NCBI GenBank assembly: GCA_946965045.2
Contig: OX337239.1
Span: forward strand, 2,356,001-2,420,000
Reading direction: 5' to 3'
Length of the DNA: 64,000 bases
DNA from: Epithemia pelagica
Taxonomy: Eukaryota; Bacillariophyta; Bacillariophyceae; Surirellales; Surirellaceae
Shown here: in pieces, positions 29,933-39,009 of the stretch
Layout: each line of letters begins with the position of its first letter
How positions within the stretch are numbered: the stretch's first letter is position 1
Made by a program: the position numbers and the translations under genes
The notes under the pieces: model-generated
What the model was told of the DNA's origin: nothing
Seen by the model: only the letters and a program-made list of their open reading frames with translations
Database searches by the model: none

Positions 29933-30095
29933 TGTTGGAAAAGATGAGGTCGCCCGGCGCGGAGCAAAGACAGCAAGGACAATGACTCACGTAAAGAAAA
30001 CAGTATCGTGGGCAGATATCGTTAGAGGTTCTCGATAAACTCTTATAATTTCACCTCTACCTCTTTTTGTCTCTTGTCTGCACTAATCTTCAACA
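29933..30095 (+). repeat. 5' LTR of the Copia element
   Basis: 163 bp, TGTTGGAAAA...CTTCAACA, with identical sequence at 36604-36766. It should hold the promoter of the element. Confidence 0.95.
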
Positions 30096-30108
30096 GGTTA
30101 TTGAGCCC
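30096..30108 (+). promoter_or_regulatory. Possible tRNA primer-binding site of the Copia element
   Basis: GGTTATTGAGCCC directly follows the 5' LTR. It resembles the complement of the anticodon stem-loop of initiator tRNA-Met (GGTTATGAGCCC) with one extra T, as used by Copia elements that prime on a tRNA-Met half. No site complementary to a tRNA 3' CCA end is seen. This assignment is tentative. Confidence 0.4.
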
Positions 30109-30157
30109 AACTGCCTTTTGCTTCCGTAAGGCAGGCAACGAGCCTGGGTAGAGTACC

Positions 30158-33100
30158 ATGTCGGCCAGTACTGGTTCTACCGATCCACCTGGCCATTCCG
30201 GTTCTAATGGGGGGTTCCTCAGTCGAACACCTTTTCAACGGCTGCTACAGGGCTGGCAGTCCATTCGGCCCAACAGTATCAGCTCCTCGGACATACGTTC
30301 CTTTATTTTACAACGACATCACACTACCCTTCAGGCAGAACTGGATACTACCACGACAGTGCCTGCCGCACCTATCGTTGACGTGCCTCTCATCAGTCGG
30401 TCGACACCGACTGTGCACCAGATCCGTGTCAAACCAGATCCTGAAGCCGGTGTGCCATTTGATGGCAACTCGTTGGGAGCCTACAGTCCCTATACCCGTG
30501 CCGTCATCCTCAACGGCGGTGATCAATCCGTGTGTCGGTCGGACCCGAGTATAGTCGACACTATTGAAGCCGTGGAAGACGCTGTCTATGAAGAAAACTT
30601 GGACGATGTGGGAATTTACGATGTTGAGCCTACTCCTCCTCCCATCGTGTCCACCAAAGGTCGCCTTCCGTCTCCATCTCCGCTGACTACTTCACTTGTG
30701 TCGGATGTCAGTATTGAGTCAGTTCCCGACGTGAGTGTTATCATGTCACCCAGTCAACCACAAGTTCCTCCTGGTGTGGTGCTTGATTCCGATGATATTT
30801 TGGTCTATGCACAGGTGTCCTCGACTGCACCTAGTCACCCGGTGACTGTCAAAGAATCGTATGAGGGCATTGGTCACCCATATCTTCGTGGCTATATTGG
30901 CCCCGACCGATCCACCCAACAATCGCAGAAACGCTTTTATGTTGTCCGTACCGGGTGGAATCCAGGAATCTTTACGTCGTGGGGGGCAGCTTGGGTCCGT
31001 ACTGTCGACTACAAGTCGTTTACCGGCCATGGAGCCGAGTTTGCCAGTGCTCCAACCTACGCTGCGGCGGTTCGGTATCTCGGGTGGGATCCGGCGTTGT
31101 CTTCTAACCCCCGTGGTCCATTTCCTCCTCCGCCCAGTGTTCCCTTTGTTCGTGGTCCTACGGTTGGCGACCTGTCCTCCCCTTCCGTGGCTGCTCCGTT
31201 AGTCGATCCTGCGGTTGCCTCTCGTCTTGCCTCGACTCTCCGTGCTCAGGATGTGGCCGAGTCTACTGTGGCCGAGGTGGTCCGTCGGCTTCAACGCTCC
31301 TTTGAGTCTTCTCCAGGTGTGTCTGGATCGGGGGGGTCCGTTTTGTCGTCGCGCGTTGAAACACCCGAGGGTAAACTCCGCCGAGAGCAAAAAGGGTTTC
31401 CAGAGTACCCAGCAACGGCCTTTACCGGCGAAGATTTTGATGTCTACTACGAGACCGTCCAGAACATTCTGTACATGCCACATTGGTCCTTGGCGGACGG
31501 GAGCTGTGTGACCTCTCACGTTGACACTCCTGACAACGACCACGATCGCGAGATATCAAGACAGCTCCACTATCACTTGGTGGTGTCTATTCAAGCTCAT
31601 CGTAACCCCGTGGCTCTTAGCGTCTTGTCGGAGCTGCGATCTACCGATGACTATGGAAACGGTATCAAGTTGTTGGAGTCTCTCCGGGCCATTGCCTATC
31701 CCAACAATACGAGCTCCTTTCTCCAAGACTTCGACACGTGGAGTCGCCTAAGTCACCGAAACAAGGAAGATCTCACTACTTTTTATCGTCGTGCTAAGGA
31801 GGCCCGTCATCGTCTCTCTACTCATTCTTACGACATGACGGATTTCCAATTCAGGACTCGGTTTTACTACTTGGTGATTAAAGGGCCTTACGGCCATGCC
31901 ATGTCTACCTTGGAGGAGGAATTCAAGTGTGGTCGGCTCAACTTGGCCACTCTTAGTACACAGGAACTGTTCATCCAAATGCACCAAGAGTTCCGTTCCC
32001 AATGTTACAAGAGCTCCAGTAGTATGGAAGTGGTCGACGGAAAATCTGTTGGCGGTCCGTCTAAAGGGCGTCGAGTCCACGCTGGATCAAGTGATCAGGA
32101 TGATGGTTTCACTCCTGTCGGTGCGGCGGTGTCTTCGTCTGCTGCCAAGCAAGTGCATCGTGACCATAAGTGTATCCTTTGTAAAATCCTTCGCAAAGGG
32201 AATAAGCGTTTTGGACCGGGGATCCATTCCACCGCCAAGTGTCCCATCTTGAAGGAGTGCGGTTTCACAATCCACTATGACTACGAAAAGGATCAAGTCT
32301 TGAATCCTGAGGGTCGTCCCTCGACCTTTTCGTCCGGTGGGGGGCGTCCTAGTGCTCGTCGTGTGGATAGTGGTGGATCGGGTTCTGCTCCCACCACTGG
32401 GGGGGGATCCTCGACTCGCTCAACGACTGACACGGCTGGTTCCACACCTGTTGTCGTTGAAACCGACACCTCCTCAACAGATCCAACGAGTCCCGCTCCA
32501 TCTCCAGGCAAGTCTCCTCTACGACATGACGGCGTTGGTCGCGTTGCTAGCTTCACTAACCCTTCCCACTCCATACAGGTTCCCGAGCCCACGGATGACG
32601 ATGAGGATGCTTGGTCATGTGGGTCCTGTTTCACGGACGATGACCAACATTCTGTAACATCTTATCTTCGGATCACACGTGGGGATAAGGAAGTAGTGAA
32701 GTTAGTAACCGATATAACCACCGATGCTCATGCCTTACCTGGTGCTCCCTATGCCTGTCGTCGTAGTCATGATCCGTCGTTCACGGAGGCGCGTCCCTTC
32801 CTTTGTCCTGACTCTGGCGCTACGGCTGATATGTTTTGGGATCGCTCGTTCTTCGACGACGAGAGCTATGAAGAATTGGCGGATCAGTATGTGGAAATGG
32901 GCGACGGGAGTCGCGTGCCTATTGTCGGCCGGGGAACCGTGAGTTTCCTGATGGATGGCCACTACGTGCGTCTCTCTGATTGTCTTCACGTCCCAGATTT
33001 GGACGTGCATCTGCTTTCTATTCGGACTCATCGGCGCCGTGGCGTCGGATGCACATTCTTGGCTGACGATGAGGGCATGTTCCTTACTTTCCCTTCCTTT

Positions 33101-36100
33101 GTGATCAAGGTGGATGACCACGTGGACACCCTTGTCCCTGTTCGTCCTCTTGGTGACCGCCACCGTGGTCCTCCTGAGTTTTGTGATTCCTCTGGGAGTA
33201 TTGTATACGGTCGTGCCCAGAAGTTGGCCCGCCGCATGCGCACACGCTCTCAGACAGCGGCCGCGGACTCCTCGACATTGTCTGACCGGTCATCAAGGTC
33301 GGCCACCGCGTCGTCGTCTCCACCCTTACCGCTGTGTTATGTGGCCGATACTGGCGGCGCTGCCACCCATCGGTTTACACCGTTCTCTCTTCATCGTTTG
33401 TTTGGCAACCGAAACTTGAAGGAGTTCTCCATCCTTAGCGAAGTGGGGACTGGCATTACTGTGTGTGATGCTCAAGAGGTCAGCGCCACTGCTGGTGACT
33501 TTACCACAATTGAACAACGTCGGCGTGGTAGTAGTCGACCTCGTCGTACTCGGAAACTTGATCTGGTCGGTATGGACATTGGCTATGGAACCGGGACTTC
33601 ACCCGGGGGCTATAATTATTGCTTGACTCTTGTTGATTCGGCGACCCGCTTTGTTTTCTGTTACGGTCTGCGGAGTCTTCAAAGTGCGGACATTCAAGAT
33701 GCCCTATGGCGATTCATCGTCGATGCTGGTGGAATGCCGCGTGTTATTCAATGCGATTTTGATTCGCGTTTCCTGGGGGGTGGTGTCTCTCGTTTCTTAC
33801 AAAGTCTACGCATCAATGTTCGATCCGCCCCTCCCCATCGCCAATCTTCTAATGGCCTTGTTGAGCGGTTCTGGAGAACGGGCGTCCGTATGGCTCGCGC
33901 CTTCCTCGCTGAGAGCAAATTACCGAGTCGCTTCTGGTTCTGGGCCCTGTCCGAGTCGTTTCGCCGCATGAACATGCTTCCTGTGCGACATTCCTCTCCC
34001 GATTCCGATGCCCCGGGCACATGGACCACTCCGCTCACGTTGTTCTTTGACCAACAACCGGATTACCGAGTTCTGTTCTCGTTTGGTGCTATTGGTTATT
34101 TCAATCGACAATCAGATGGTGCACGGAGTCGACGTCCCTTTGAGGCTCACAGCTTTGTGGGGATTGCTGTCGGCCGCAGTGCCTTCTGTAATGGGTTACT
34201 TTTCTACAACCCTGATCTACGCTCCTTCTCCGTCTCCAGCGACTATCGCCTCGATACGGACCGGGGCGTAGCCGATGCCTTCCCTGCTCTCATGTACGAT
34301 GGGGGGCTCCAGCTTTCGCTTCTTGATCGCAATGAGAGTAAGGTCGTCCACCCGCCAGGCACAAGTATTTATTGGAGTGTTCCTGGATCCACCGAACGGC
34401 GGTCGGGTACGGTCATTCAGGTACCGACATCCCAAACACCCAGTTACCGCATCCAAGACGCAGACGGCACTGCCACCGAGGTCGACGCCGATCATGTATG
34501 GGGGGTGAGTCCCTTAAAGGCCGATCATGGTCCTCTTTCCAGTGATACCGAGAGTGAGCCGATCGCTGATTTCGATAACGATCACCCATTGCGTCCATCT
34601 TGGATACGGGCCGGTGAAGCCATCACACTCTTTTCCGACGTCCATGGTTTTGTCCAGGGCCAGCTTCAACTGGATAGGGATGGGGACTGGGAGTTTGTTG
34701 GTCGTAACAAACAGTCCAACAATCAACGTCTGCTGATCCCTCTACCCGACCTGGTCCAAACATATCTCGACCGACTGCGAGATGGCACCTTACTGGTTGG
34801 TTGGACGTCCAATCCGTCGCAGCCACAACGAAGAGGGCGGTTCGTGTCTGCTGCAAATCTTTTGGTGAAAGCCGCTCCCAGTTCCCTACTACAGCTACCC
34901 CATCTTAATCCTACCGATCGCATCATATGGGGGGACTCATACGGTGAGGAACATGGAAGTCTCCGCAAGATGGATGTCTTCGACGTCATTACTGCCGAGG
35001 AATATGAGAGATACAAGGCTCTGGGATATAAAGCCATCCCAACGATGAACATCTTCACCGTAAAGCCAGATGAGTTAGGCAATCCGTATCGTGCGAAGAG
35101 TCGGATTGTTGTGTTGGGAAATCAGGAAGAACGGGTTTGGTCCAATTCGGACCGGTATGCACCGGTACTGCAGGCGACAAGTTGTCGACTATTGATATCG
35201 ATGGCTATAGAACGTGGACGCGTGGCTAAACAAGGCGATTGCAAGAATGCCTTTTGTCAACCGGAGTTGCCGGAGGACGAGGTAGTGATTTGCGAGCCTC
35301 CCCGTGGGTGTCCAATCAGTGCTCCAGGAACCTATTGGAAATTAAAGAAGACCCTATACGGTCTTAGACGTAGCCCACGTCACTGGTACGATAAATTCGT
35401 GGAAGTACTCGAGAAGGACTTGGGATTTGTCAAATGCAAGAATGACCCGTGTGTATTGGTGACACGTCCGTTCCCGGATCAAGAGCCACTCTATGTGGGC
35501 GTGTACGTTGACGATTTTCTGTACTTTAGTGGGTCTCCCGAAGTCGAGAAGTGGTTTGAAGAGTCCCTTGGCAAACTCCTGACCGTCGACTTCATGGGAG
35601 CAGTCACTTACTTTTTGGGTTGCCGATACCAATGGTTTCGTACCGCGAACGAGGGAGTTGGGGTACATATTTCCCAGCCGGGTTTCATTGAGCAACTACT
35701 GGAGAAGTTCCACATGCAGGACTCGGTCCCAGTCAAGACACCGTATCGATCGGGCCTACCCATCGACCGACTGCCCAGTGGAGCCGACGTGTCGGAAGCT
35801 ACACCGGAACTCCTTAGTCGATATCGGTCACTGATCGGAGCCTTGACGTGGCTCACCATCAGCACACGGCCGGACATTGCCGTGGCCCACAAGCTACTGA
35901 GCAGTCACATGACTAAACCAACCGAGGCACACATGGAAGCGGGCAAACACGTACTACGTTACTTGCGTGGCACCAGCGACCGAGGGCTCTGCTTCGTACA
36001 GAAAGAAAGCGACAATCAACTGCACGGTTTCGTGGCATGGCCTCCTAACGTACCACGAGCCGAGCACTCATCTGCGAGCGAGTACACTGACTCCAACTGG

Positions 36101-36709
36101 GGTCCACAGGACGCGTCGCGGCCATTACCGGAAGATGAGGAGACTCGGACGGTTACCTCTAGTGAATGTAAGTCTGTCCAGGGGGCCATGCTGATACGGA
36201 CAGGAGGACCACTGTGGTGGAAAGTCGAGAGGGAGGAACGGTGTAGTAGAAGTTCCTGCGAAGCGGAAATCAAGTCGGTGGATATGGCTTGCAAGGAGGG
36301 ACAGCATATTACATATCTAATGCACGAATTGGGCTTGTCGGATACCATGGAAGCGATACCACTCTACAACGATAATAAGGGTGCAGTGGATTGGAGCCAG
36401 ACGGGAGCTATCACGAAGCGACTGCGGCATTTGAACATGCGCGAGATTGCCGTTCGGGATTCCATCGCCGCGGGCGAAGTCAGTGTGCATCACATACCGG
36501 GTAAAACCAATCCCGCCGATCTCTTGACGAAGGAACACCGTGACGACCACCATTTTCAATTGCTACGGGACTTGGTTGTGCCTACTATCCCGAATCAGGG
36601 GGGTGTTGGAAAAGATGAGGTCGCCCGGCGCGGAGCAAAGACAGCAAGGACAATGACTCACGTAAAGAAAACAGTATCGTGGGCAGATATCGTTAGAGGT
36701 TCTCGATAA
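30158..36709 (+). CDS. Copia Gag-Pol polyprotein, 2183 aa
   Basis: A single frame from the ATG at 30158. The first 600 or so residues are Gag-like. A knuckle-like CILCK...HSTAKC lies near residue 680, the aspartic protease motif DSGA at Asp885, and the integrase region is about 1130-1290 (GMDIGYGT, QCDFDSRF, SNGLVERFW giving D, D, E). The RT carries DCKNAFCQ and YVDDFLY (1783-1789). RNase H (EYTDSNWG, SSCEAEIKSVD, YNDNKGAVDW, TNPADLLTKEH) is at the end, the order integrase before RT being that of Ty1/copia. The last 35 or so codons lie inside the 3' LTR and end in KKTVSWADIVRGSR. No frameshift separates Gag from Pol, so another means must set the Gag excess. Confidence 0.95.
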   Translation: MSASTGSTDPPGHSGSNGGFLSRTPFQRLLQGWQSIRPNSISSSDIRSFILQRHHTTLQAELDTTTTVPAAPIVDVPLISRSTPTVHQIRVKPDPEAGVPFDGNSLGAYSPYTRAVILNGGDQSVCRSDPSIVDTIEAVEDAVYEENLDDVGIYDVEPTPPPIVSTKGRLPSPSPLTTSLVSDVSIESVPDVSVIMSPSQPQVPPGVVLDSDDILVYAQVSSTAPSHPVTVKESYEGIGHPYLRGYIGPDRSTQQSQKRFYVVRTGWNPGIFTSWGAAWVRTVDYKSFTGHGAEFASAPTYAAAVRYLGWDPALSSNPRGPFPPPPSVPFVRGPTVGDLSSPSVAAPLVDPAVASRLASTLRAQDVAESTVAEVVRRLQRSFESSPGVSGSGGSVLSSRVETPEGKLRREQKGFPEYPATAFTGEDFDVYYETVQNILYMPHWSLADGSCVTSHVDTPDNDHDREISRQLHYHLVVSIQAHRNPVALSVLSELRSTDDYGNGIKLLESLRAIAYPNNTSSFLQDFDTWSRLSHRNKEDLTTFYRRAKEARHRLSTHSYDMTDFQFRTRFYYLVIKGPYGHAMSTLEEEFKCGRLNLATLSTQELFIQMHQEFRSQCYKSSSSMEVVDGKSVGGPSKGRRVHAGSSDQDDGFTPVGAAVSSSAAKQVHRDHKCILCKILRKGNKRFGPGIHSTAKCPILKECGFTIHYDYEKDQVLNPEGRPSTFSSGGGRPSARRVDSGGSGSAPTTGGGSSTRSTTDTAGSTPVVVETDTSSTDPTSPAPSPGKSPLRHDGVGRVASFTNPSHSIQVPEPTDDDEDAWSCGSCFTDDDQHSVTSYLRITRGDKEVVKLVTDITTDAHALPGAPYACRRSHDPSFTEARPFLCPDSGATADMFWDRSFFDDESYEELADQYVEMGDGSRVPIVGRGTVSFLMDGHYVRLSDCLHVPDLDVHLLSIRTHRRRGVGCTFLADDEGMFLTFPSFVIKVDDHVDTLVPVRPLGDRHRGPPEFCDSSGSIVYGRAQKLARRMRTRSQTAAADSSTLSDRSSRSATASSSPPLPLCYVADTGGAATHRFTPFSLHRLFGNRNLKEFSILSEVGTGITVCDAQEVSATAGDFTTIEQRRRGSSRPRRTRKLDLVGMDIGYGTGTSPGGYNYCLTLVDSATRFVFCYGLRSLQSADIQDALWRFIVDAGGMPRVIQCDFDSRFLGGGVSRFLQSLRINVRSAPPHRQSSNGLVERFWRTGVRMARAFLAESKLPSRFWFWALSESFRRMNMLPVRHSSPDSDAPGTWTTPLTLFFDQQPDYRVLFSFGAIGYFNRQSDGARSRRPFEAHSFVGIAVGRSAFCNGLLFYNPDLRSFSVSSDYRLDTDRGVADAFPALMYDGGLQLSLLDRNESKVVHPPGTSIYWSVPGSTERRSGTVIQVPTSQTPSYRIQDADGTATEVDADHVWGVSPLKADHGPLSSDTESEPIADFDNDHPLRPSWIRAGEAITLFSDVHGFVQGQLQLDRDGDWEFVGRNKQSNNQRLLIPLPDLVQTYLDRLRDGTLLVGWTSNPSQPQRRGRFVSAANLLVKAAPSSLLQLPHLNPTDRIIWGDSYGEEHGSLRKMDVFDVITAEEYERYKALGYKAIPTMNIFTVKPDELGNPYRAKSRIVVLGNQEERVWSNSDRYAPVLQATSCRLLISMAIERGRVAKQGDCKNAFCQPELPEDEVVICEPPRGCPISAPGTYWKLKKTLYGLRRSPRHWYDKFVEVLEKDLGFVKCKNDPCVLVTRPFPDQEPLYVGVYVDDFLYFSGSPEVEKWFEESLGKLLTVDFMGAVTYFLGCRYQWFRTANEGVGVHISQPGFIEQLLEKFHMQDSVPVKTPYRSGLPIDRLPSGADVSEATPELLSRYRSLIGALTWLTISTRPDIAVAHKLLSSHMTKPTEAHMEAGKHVLRYLRGTSDRGLCFVQKESDNQLHGFVAWPPNVPRAEHSSASEYTDSNWGPQDASRPLPEDEETRTVTSSECKSVQGAMLIRTGGPLWWKVEREERCSRSSCEAEIKSVDMACKEGQHITYLMHELGLSDTMEAIPLYNDNKGAVDWSQTGAITKRLRHLNMREIAVRDSIAAGEVSVHHIPGKTNPADLLTKEHRDDHHFQLLRDLVVPTIPNQGGVGKDEVARRGAKTARTMTHVKKTVSWADIVRGSR
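36595..36603 (+). promoter_or_regulatory. Polypurine tract of the Copia element
   Basis: A G-rich stretch, TCAGGGGGG, lies directly upstream of the 3' LTR, the usual site of plus-strand priming. Confidence 0.7.
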
Positions 36710-36766
36710 ACTCTTATAATTTCACCTCTACCTCTTTTTGTCTCTTGTCTGCACTAATCTTCAACA
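36604..36766 (+). repeat. 3' LTR of the Copia element
   Basis: 163 bp, identical to 29933-30095. It also encodes the C-terminus of the polyprotein up to the stop at 36707-36709. Confidence 0.95.
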
Positions 36767-36771
36767 GACGC
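36767..36771 (+). repeat. Copia target-site duplication, right copy
   Basis: GACGC directly after the 3' LTR, matching 29928-29932. Host sequence continues as AAGCGCGATC. Confidence 0.9.
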
Positions 36772-37108
36772 AAGCGCGATCGAGGCCAAACCTTTGTCCA
36801 GTATCAATCCCACGCCGCCGCTGCCGCACAACAACGCAAACGAAATGACAGTCCCACCTGAACGGCCTGGGGAACAACGGTCCAGTTGAATGCCATTCAC
36901 AACAAATCAGCTCCTCCGTCCTCCAATCCCCTTCGCAAATGGTCGGCGCTTTCCAAAGGTTCGGCTAGTCAACAGCAACAACAACAAAAGCAACGACCCA
37001 CATCGGGTGGCGCAAACGGAACCACGAGCGAACATGGGGAATTTGAACCCATTGATTACGACTCGATTTTGGAGCCATGGGACGAACCAAAACGATCTGG
37101 AAAAGATG

Positions 37109-37176
37109 GTAGCAACGTGGCCTCTCATTCAAAAATCGCATGGTAGCAACGTGGCCTCTCATCTCGGTGACATGCA
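37109..37176 (+). repeat. 34-bp imperfect tandem duplication in the MscS pseudogene
   Basis: GGTAGCAACGTGGCCTCTCA occurs twice with a 34-bp offset. Because 34 is not a multiple of three, the acidic upstream frame ends at TAG (37144) and the channel frame resumes in another phase. Confidence 0.85.
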
Positions 37177-38526
37177 GGAGGTATCGGGAAATCAAATTGT
37201 CGAGTTTCGACAAGCTTTTGCCGTCATGGTCAAACCCTTTTTCTTTTCGCGATCCTTTGGTCCCGTGGAGTCTCGTGTGGAATGTATCCAGTCCACCGAT
37301 CAGTTTTTTCGCAGAATTGTCAAGATTATGGGAGACGACGAAAAGGGCGCAACCTTATCGGTGGATTTGGACGACCTGGTCCTATGGATGTACGATGGAT
37401 TTCATTCCGAATTGGAGCGCGAGCGCGCGGACGAGTTGATCGAGTTGCTGAGTCCCGATAGTGATGGGAGAATTGAATCGCTTGACTTTGTCAAGGCGAT
37501 TGACGGTATCTACAAGCAAGTTCTTTTGCTGGAAAATGCCGTTCTGAATGCGTCGCATATTGACCGTGAATATGAAAAGGTTATGAATTTTTGTTTCTAC
37601 TTGATTCTGGCCATTTTGATTTATGGATTCTTGGGACAGGATCTCTCGGCCTTGACTCTGGCATTGACGACTTTTGTGTTGGGTATTGCCTTTATGGTGG
37701 GACCCGCGAGTGCGCAAGTGTTTGAAGGACTCATGTTGGTATTAGGTCGTCAGCCCTACGACATTGGCGACCGTGTCGCGCTGGTAAGTAAAGAGATTGC
37801 TGGCTGTTGTTGGTAAACTGGCGCTGCTGCTGATCTCACGGATTGATCGCATGGACCGTTTTATTGAATCAGGATGATGCAGACGCTCCGGCTAAACCAC
37901 ATGGATCTCCTCATTGGATAATTGAAAGCGTGGGACTTTTGTCTACCACAGCTCGTCTCACGGGAACAAGTGAGGTGGCGACTTTCTCGAACGGTTCCAT
38001 TGCCCGGAGCCGTATCATCAACATGAATCGATCCCCCGATCCGCTTATTTATGTCTACGTGCGGTTTGAAACCAATGTTCCGTATTCTACCATTTTGATT
38101 TTCAAGGCGGCCGTTCAAAAGTTCATTGAGGATCGTCCTCAGGAATGGGCCGACATGGTTGGATTTCGAAACTCCCGCATTGAGCCGCAAGAAAACTTTG
38201 TCGAATATGTAGTGGTGTTGCAGCACCGACTGTCGTGGCAAAATTTGGGTTCTGTTTTAGAAAGCAAGGGTGCTGCCCAGACGTTTTGTGTGGAATTGTT
38301 GAATCAAATGGGTTTACACTACACGGCTCCACCCAAACCTATCCAGATTCGCATTGGAAACGAGGGAAAAGATGAGGAGATGAATGGCAGTAGGGAGGAC
38401 GAAAAAGAAGAAGAAAAGCAAGGAGTGGAAGGCGAAGACGTTCCACGGAGCTCTCCTGTTGCACAGCTGCAAAGGATGGTGCAACAGTTGGGATCTATGG
38501 ACACCACGGAAAACACAAGTCCATAG

Positions 38527-39009
38527 TAGAAGGAAAGCAACATGAGTTCGTAGAAGAAGGAAAGCAAGTCAACTACAAATCACGGGCCTTCATGTCTCGT
38601 TCCATTCCAAAGGATTGCACTCATGATAATTGGTTGGCATGAAGGCCAAGGGGCTTCATAGATAGATAAACACACACAAGTCATAGAATCGTCTAACACT
38701 TCGAGGATAGCATTATACGTTTCTCTTTGGAGTGAATTCTCACTTTTGTACCGACTTGTTTCCGACTTGCTGCTTTATGGTCGAAAGGAACCAAAGGTCG
38801 CAGTGCAGGATCGAAATGGCAAACGTTGAGAATTCCACGAGACGCGTCATGGACTAGATCATATCAGGGAAACCATGACTTAGACAGCCGGGCGAACGAA
38901 GAATAGTCTCATGGAAAGCTGCAGAAACACCCGAGGCCACGACATGCGATGGACGAAGCAGTGTGGAACTGCTACCCGAACATAAACACACACACACCCA
39001 TGTATTCGG
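38527..39009. other. Convergent intergenic region
   Basis: 483 bp lie between the 3' ends of the MscS pseudogene and the RING-TPR-DnaJ gene. A short imperfect direct repeat (GTAGAAGGAAAGCAA) occurs at about 38526-38566. Nothing else was recognised. Confidence 0.5.

Larger units (their letters stand above)
29933..36766 (+). mobile_element. Ty1/copia LTR retrotransposon, apparently intact
   Basis: A 6834-bp element: 163-bp LTRs identical to each other by eye, each beginning TGTTG and ending CAACA, a possible primer-binding site, one 2183-codon Gag-Pol frame, a G-rich polypurine tract and a 5-bp GACGC duplication. Identical LTRs and an unbroken frame indicate recent insertion. It lies in the mechanosensitive-channel pseudogene and resembles the copia-type elements that are abundant in diatoms. 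Confidence 0.95.
19039..38526 (+). pseudogene. MscS-type mechanosensitive ion channel gene, split by two retroelements
   Basis: The host exon pieces are 19039-20099, 29047-29089, 29252-29717, 29856-29932, 36772-37783 and 37873-38526, with GT-AG introns at 29090-29251, 29718-29855 and 37784-37872. The N-terminus is low complexity with a 22-Glu run. Membrane segments follow, the first continuing across the LINE insertion (LQVTVVLLIPC, then VAILLFYVF). Near the C-terminus are an EF-hand-like SPDSDGRIESLDFV and the MscS core: two hydrophobic helices, then VLGRQPYDIGDRV and FSNGSIARSRIINMNRS. Eukaryotic MscS channels release ions under membrane tension in the plasma membrane or organelles. Breaks: in-frame stops at 19162, 29408, 29927, 36859 and 37144, a 34-bp duplication near 37109-37176 that shifts the frame, and two insertions. 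Some of these stops could be intronic. The last 1.6 kb remains open and well conserved in appearance. Confidence 0.85.
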
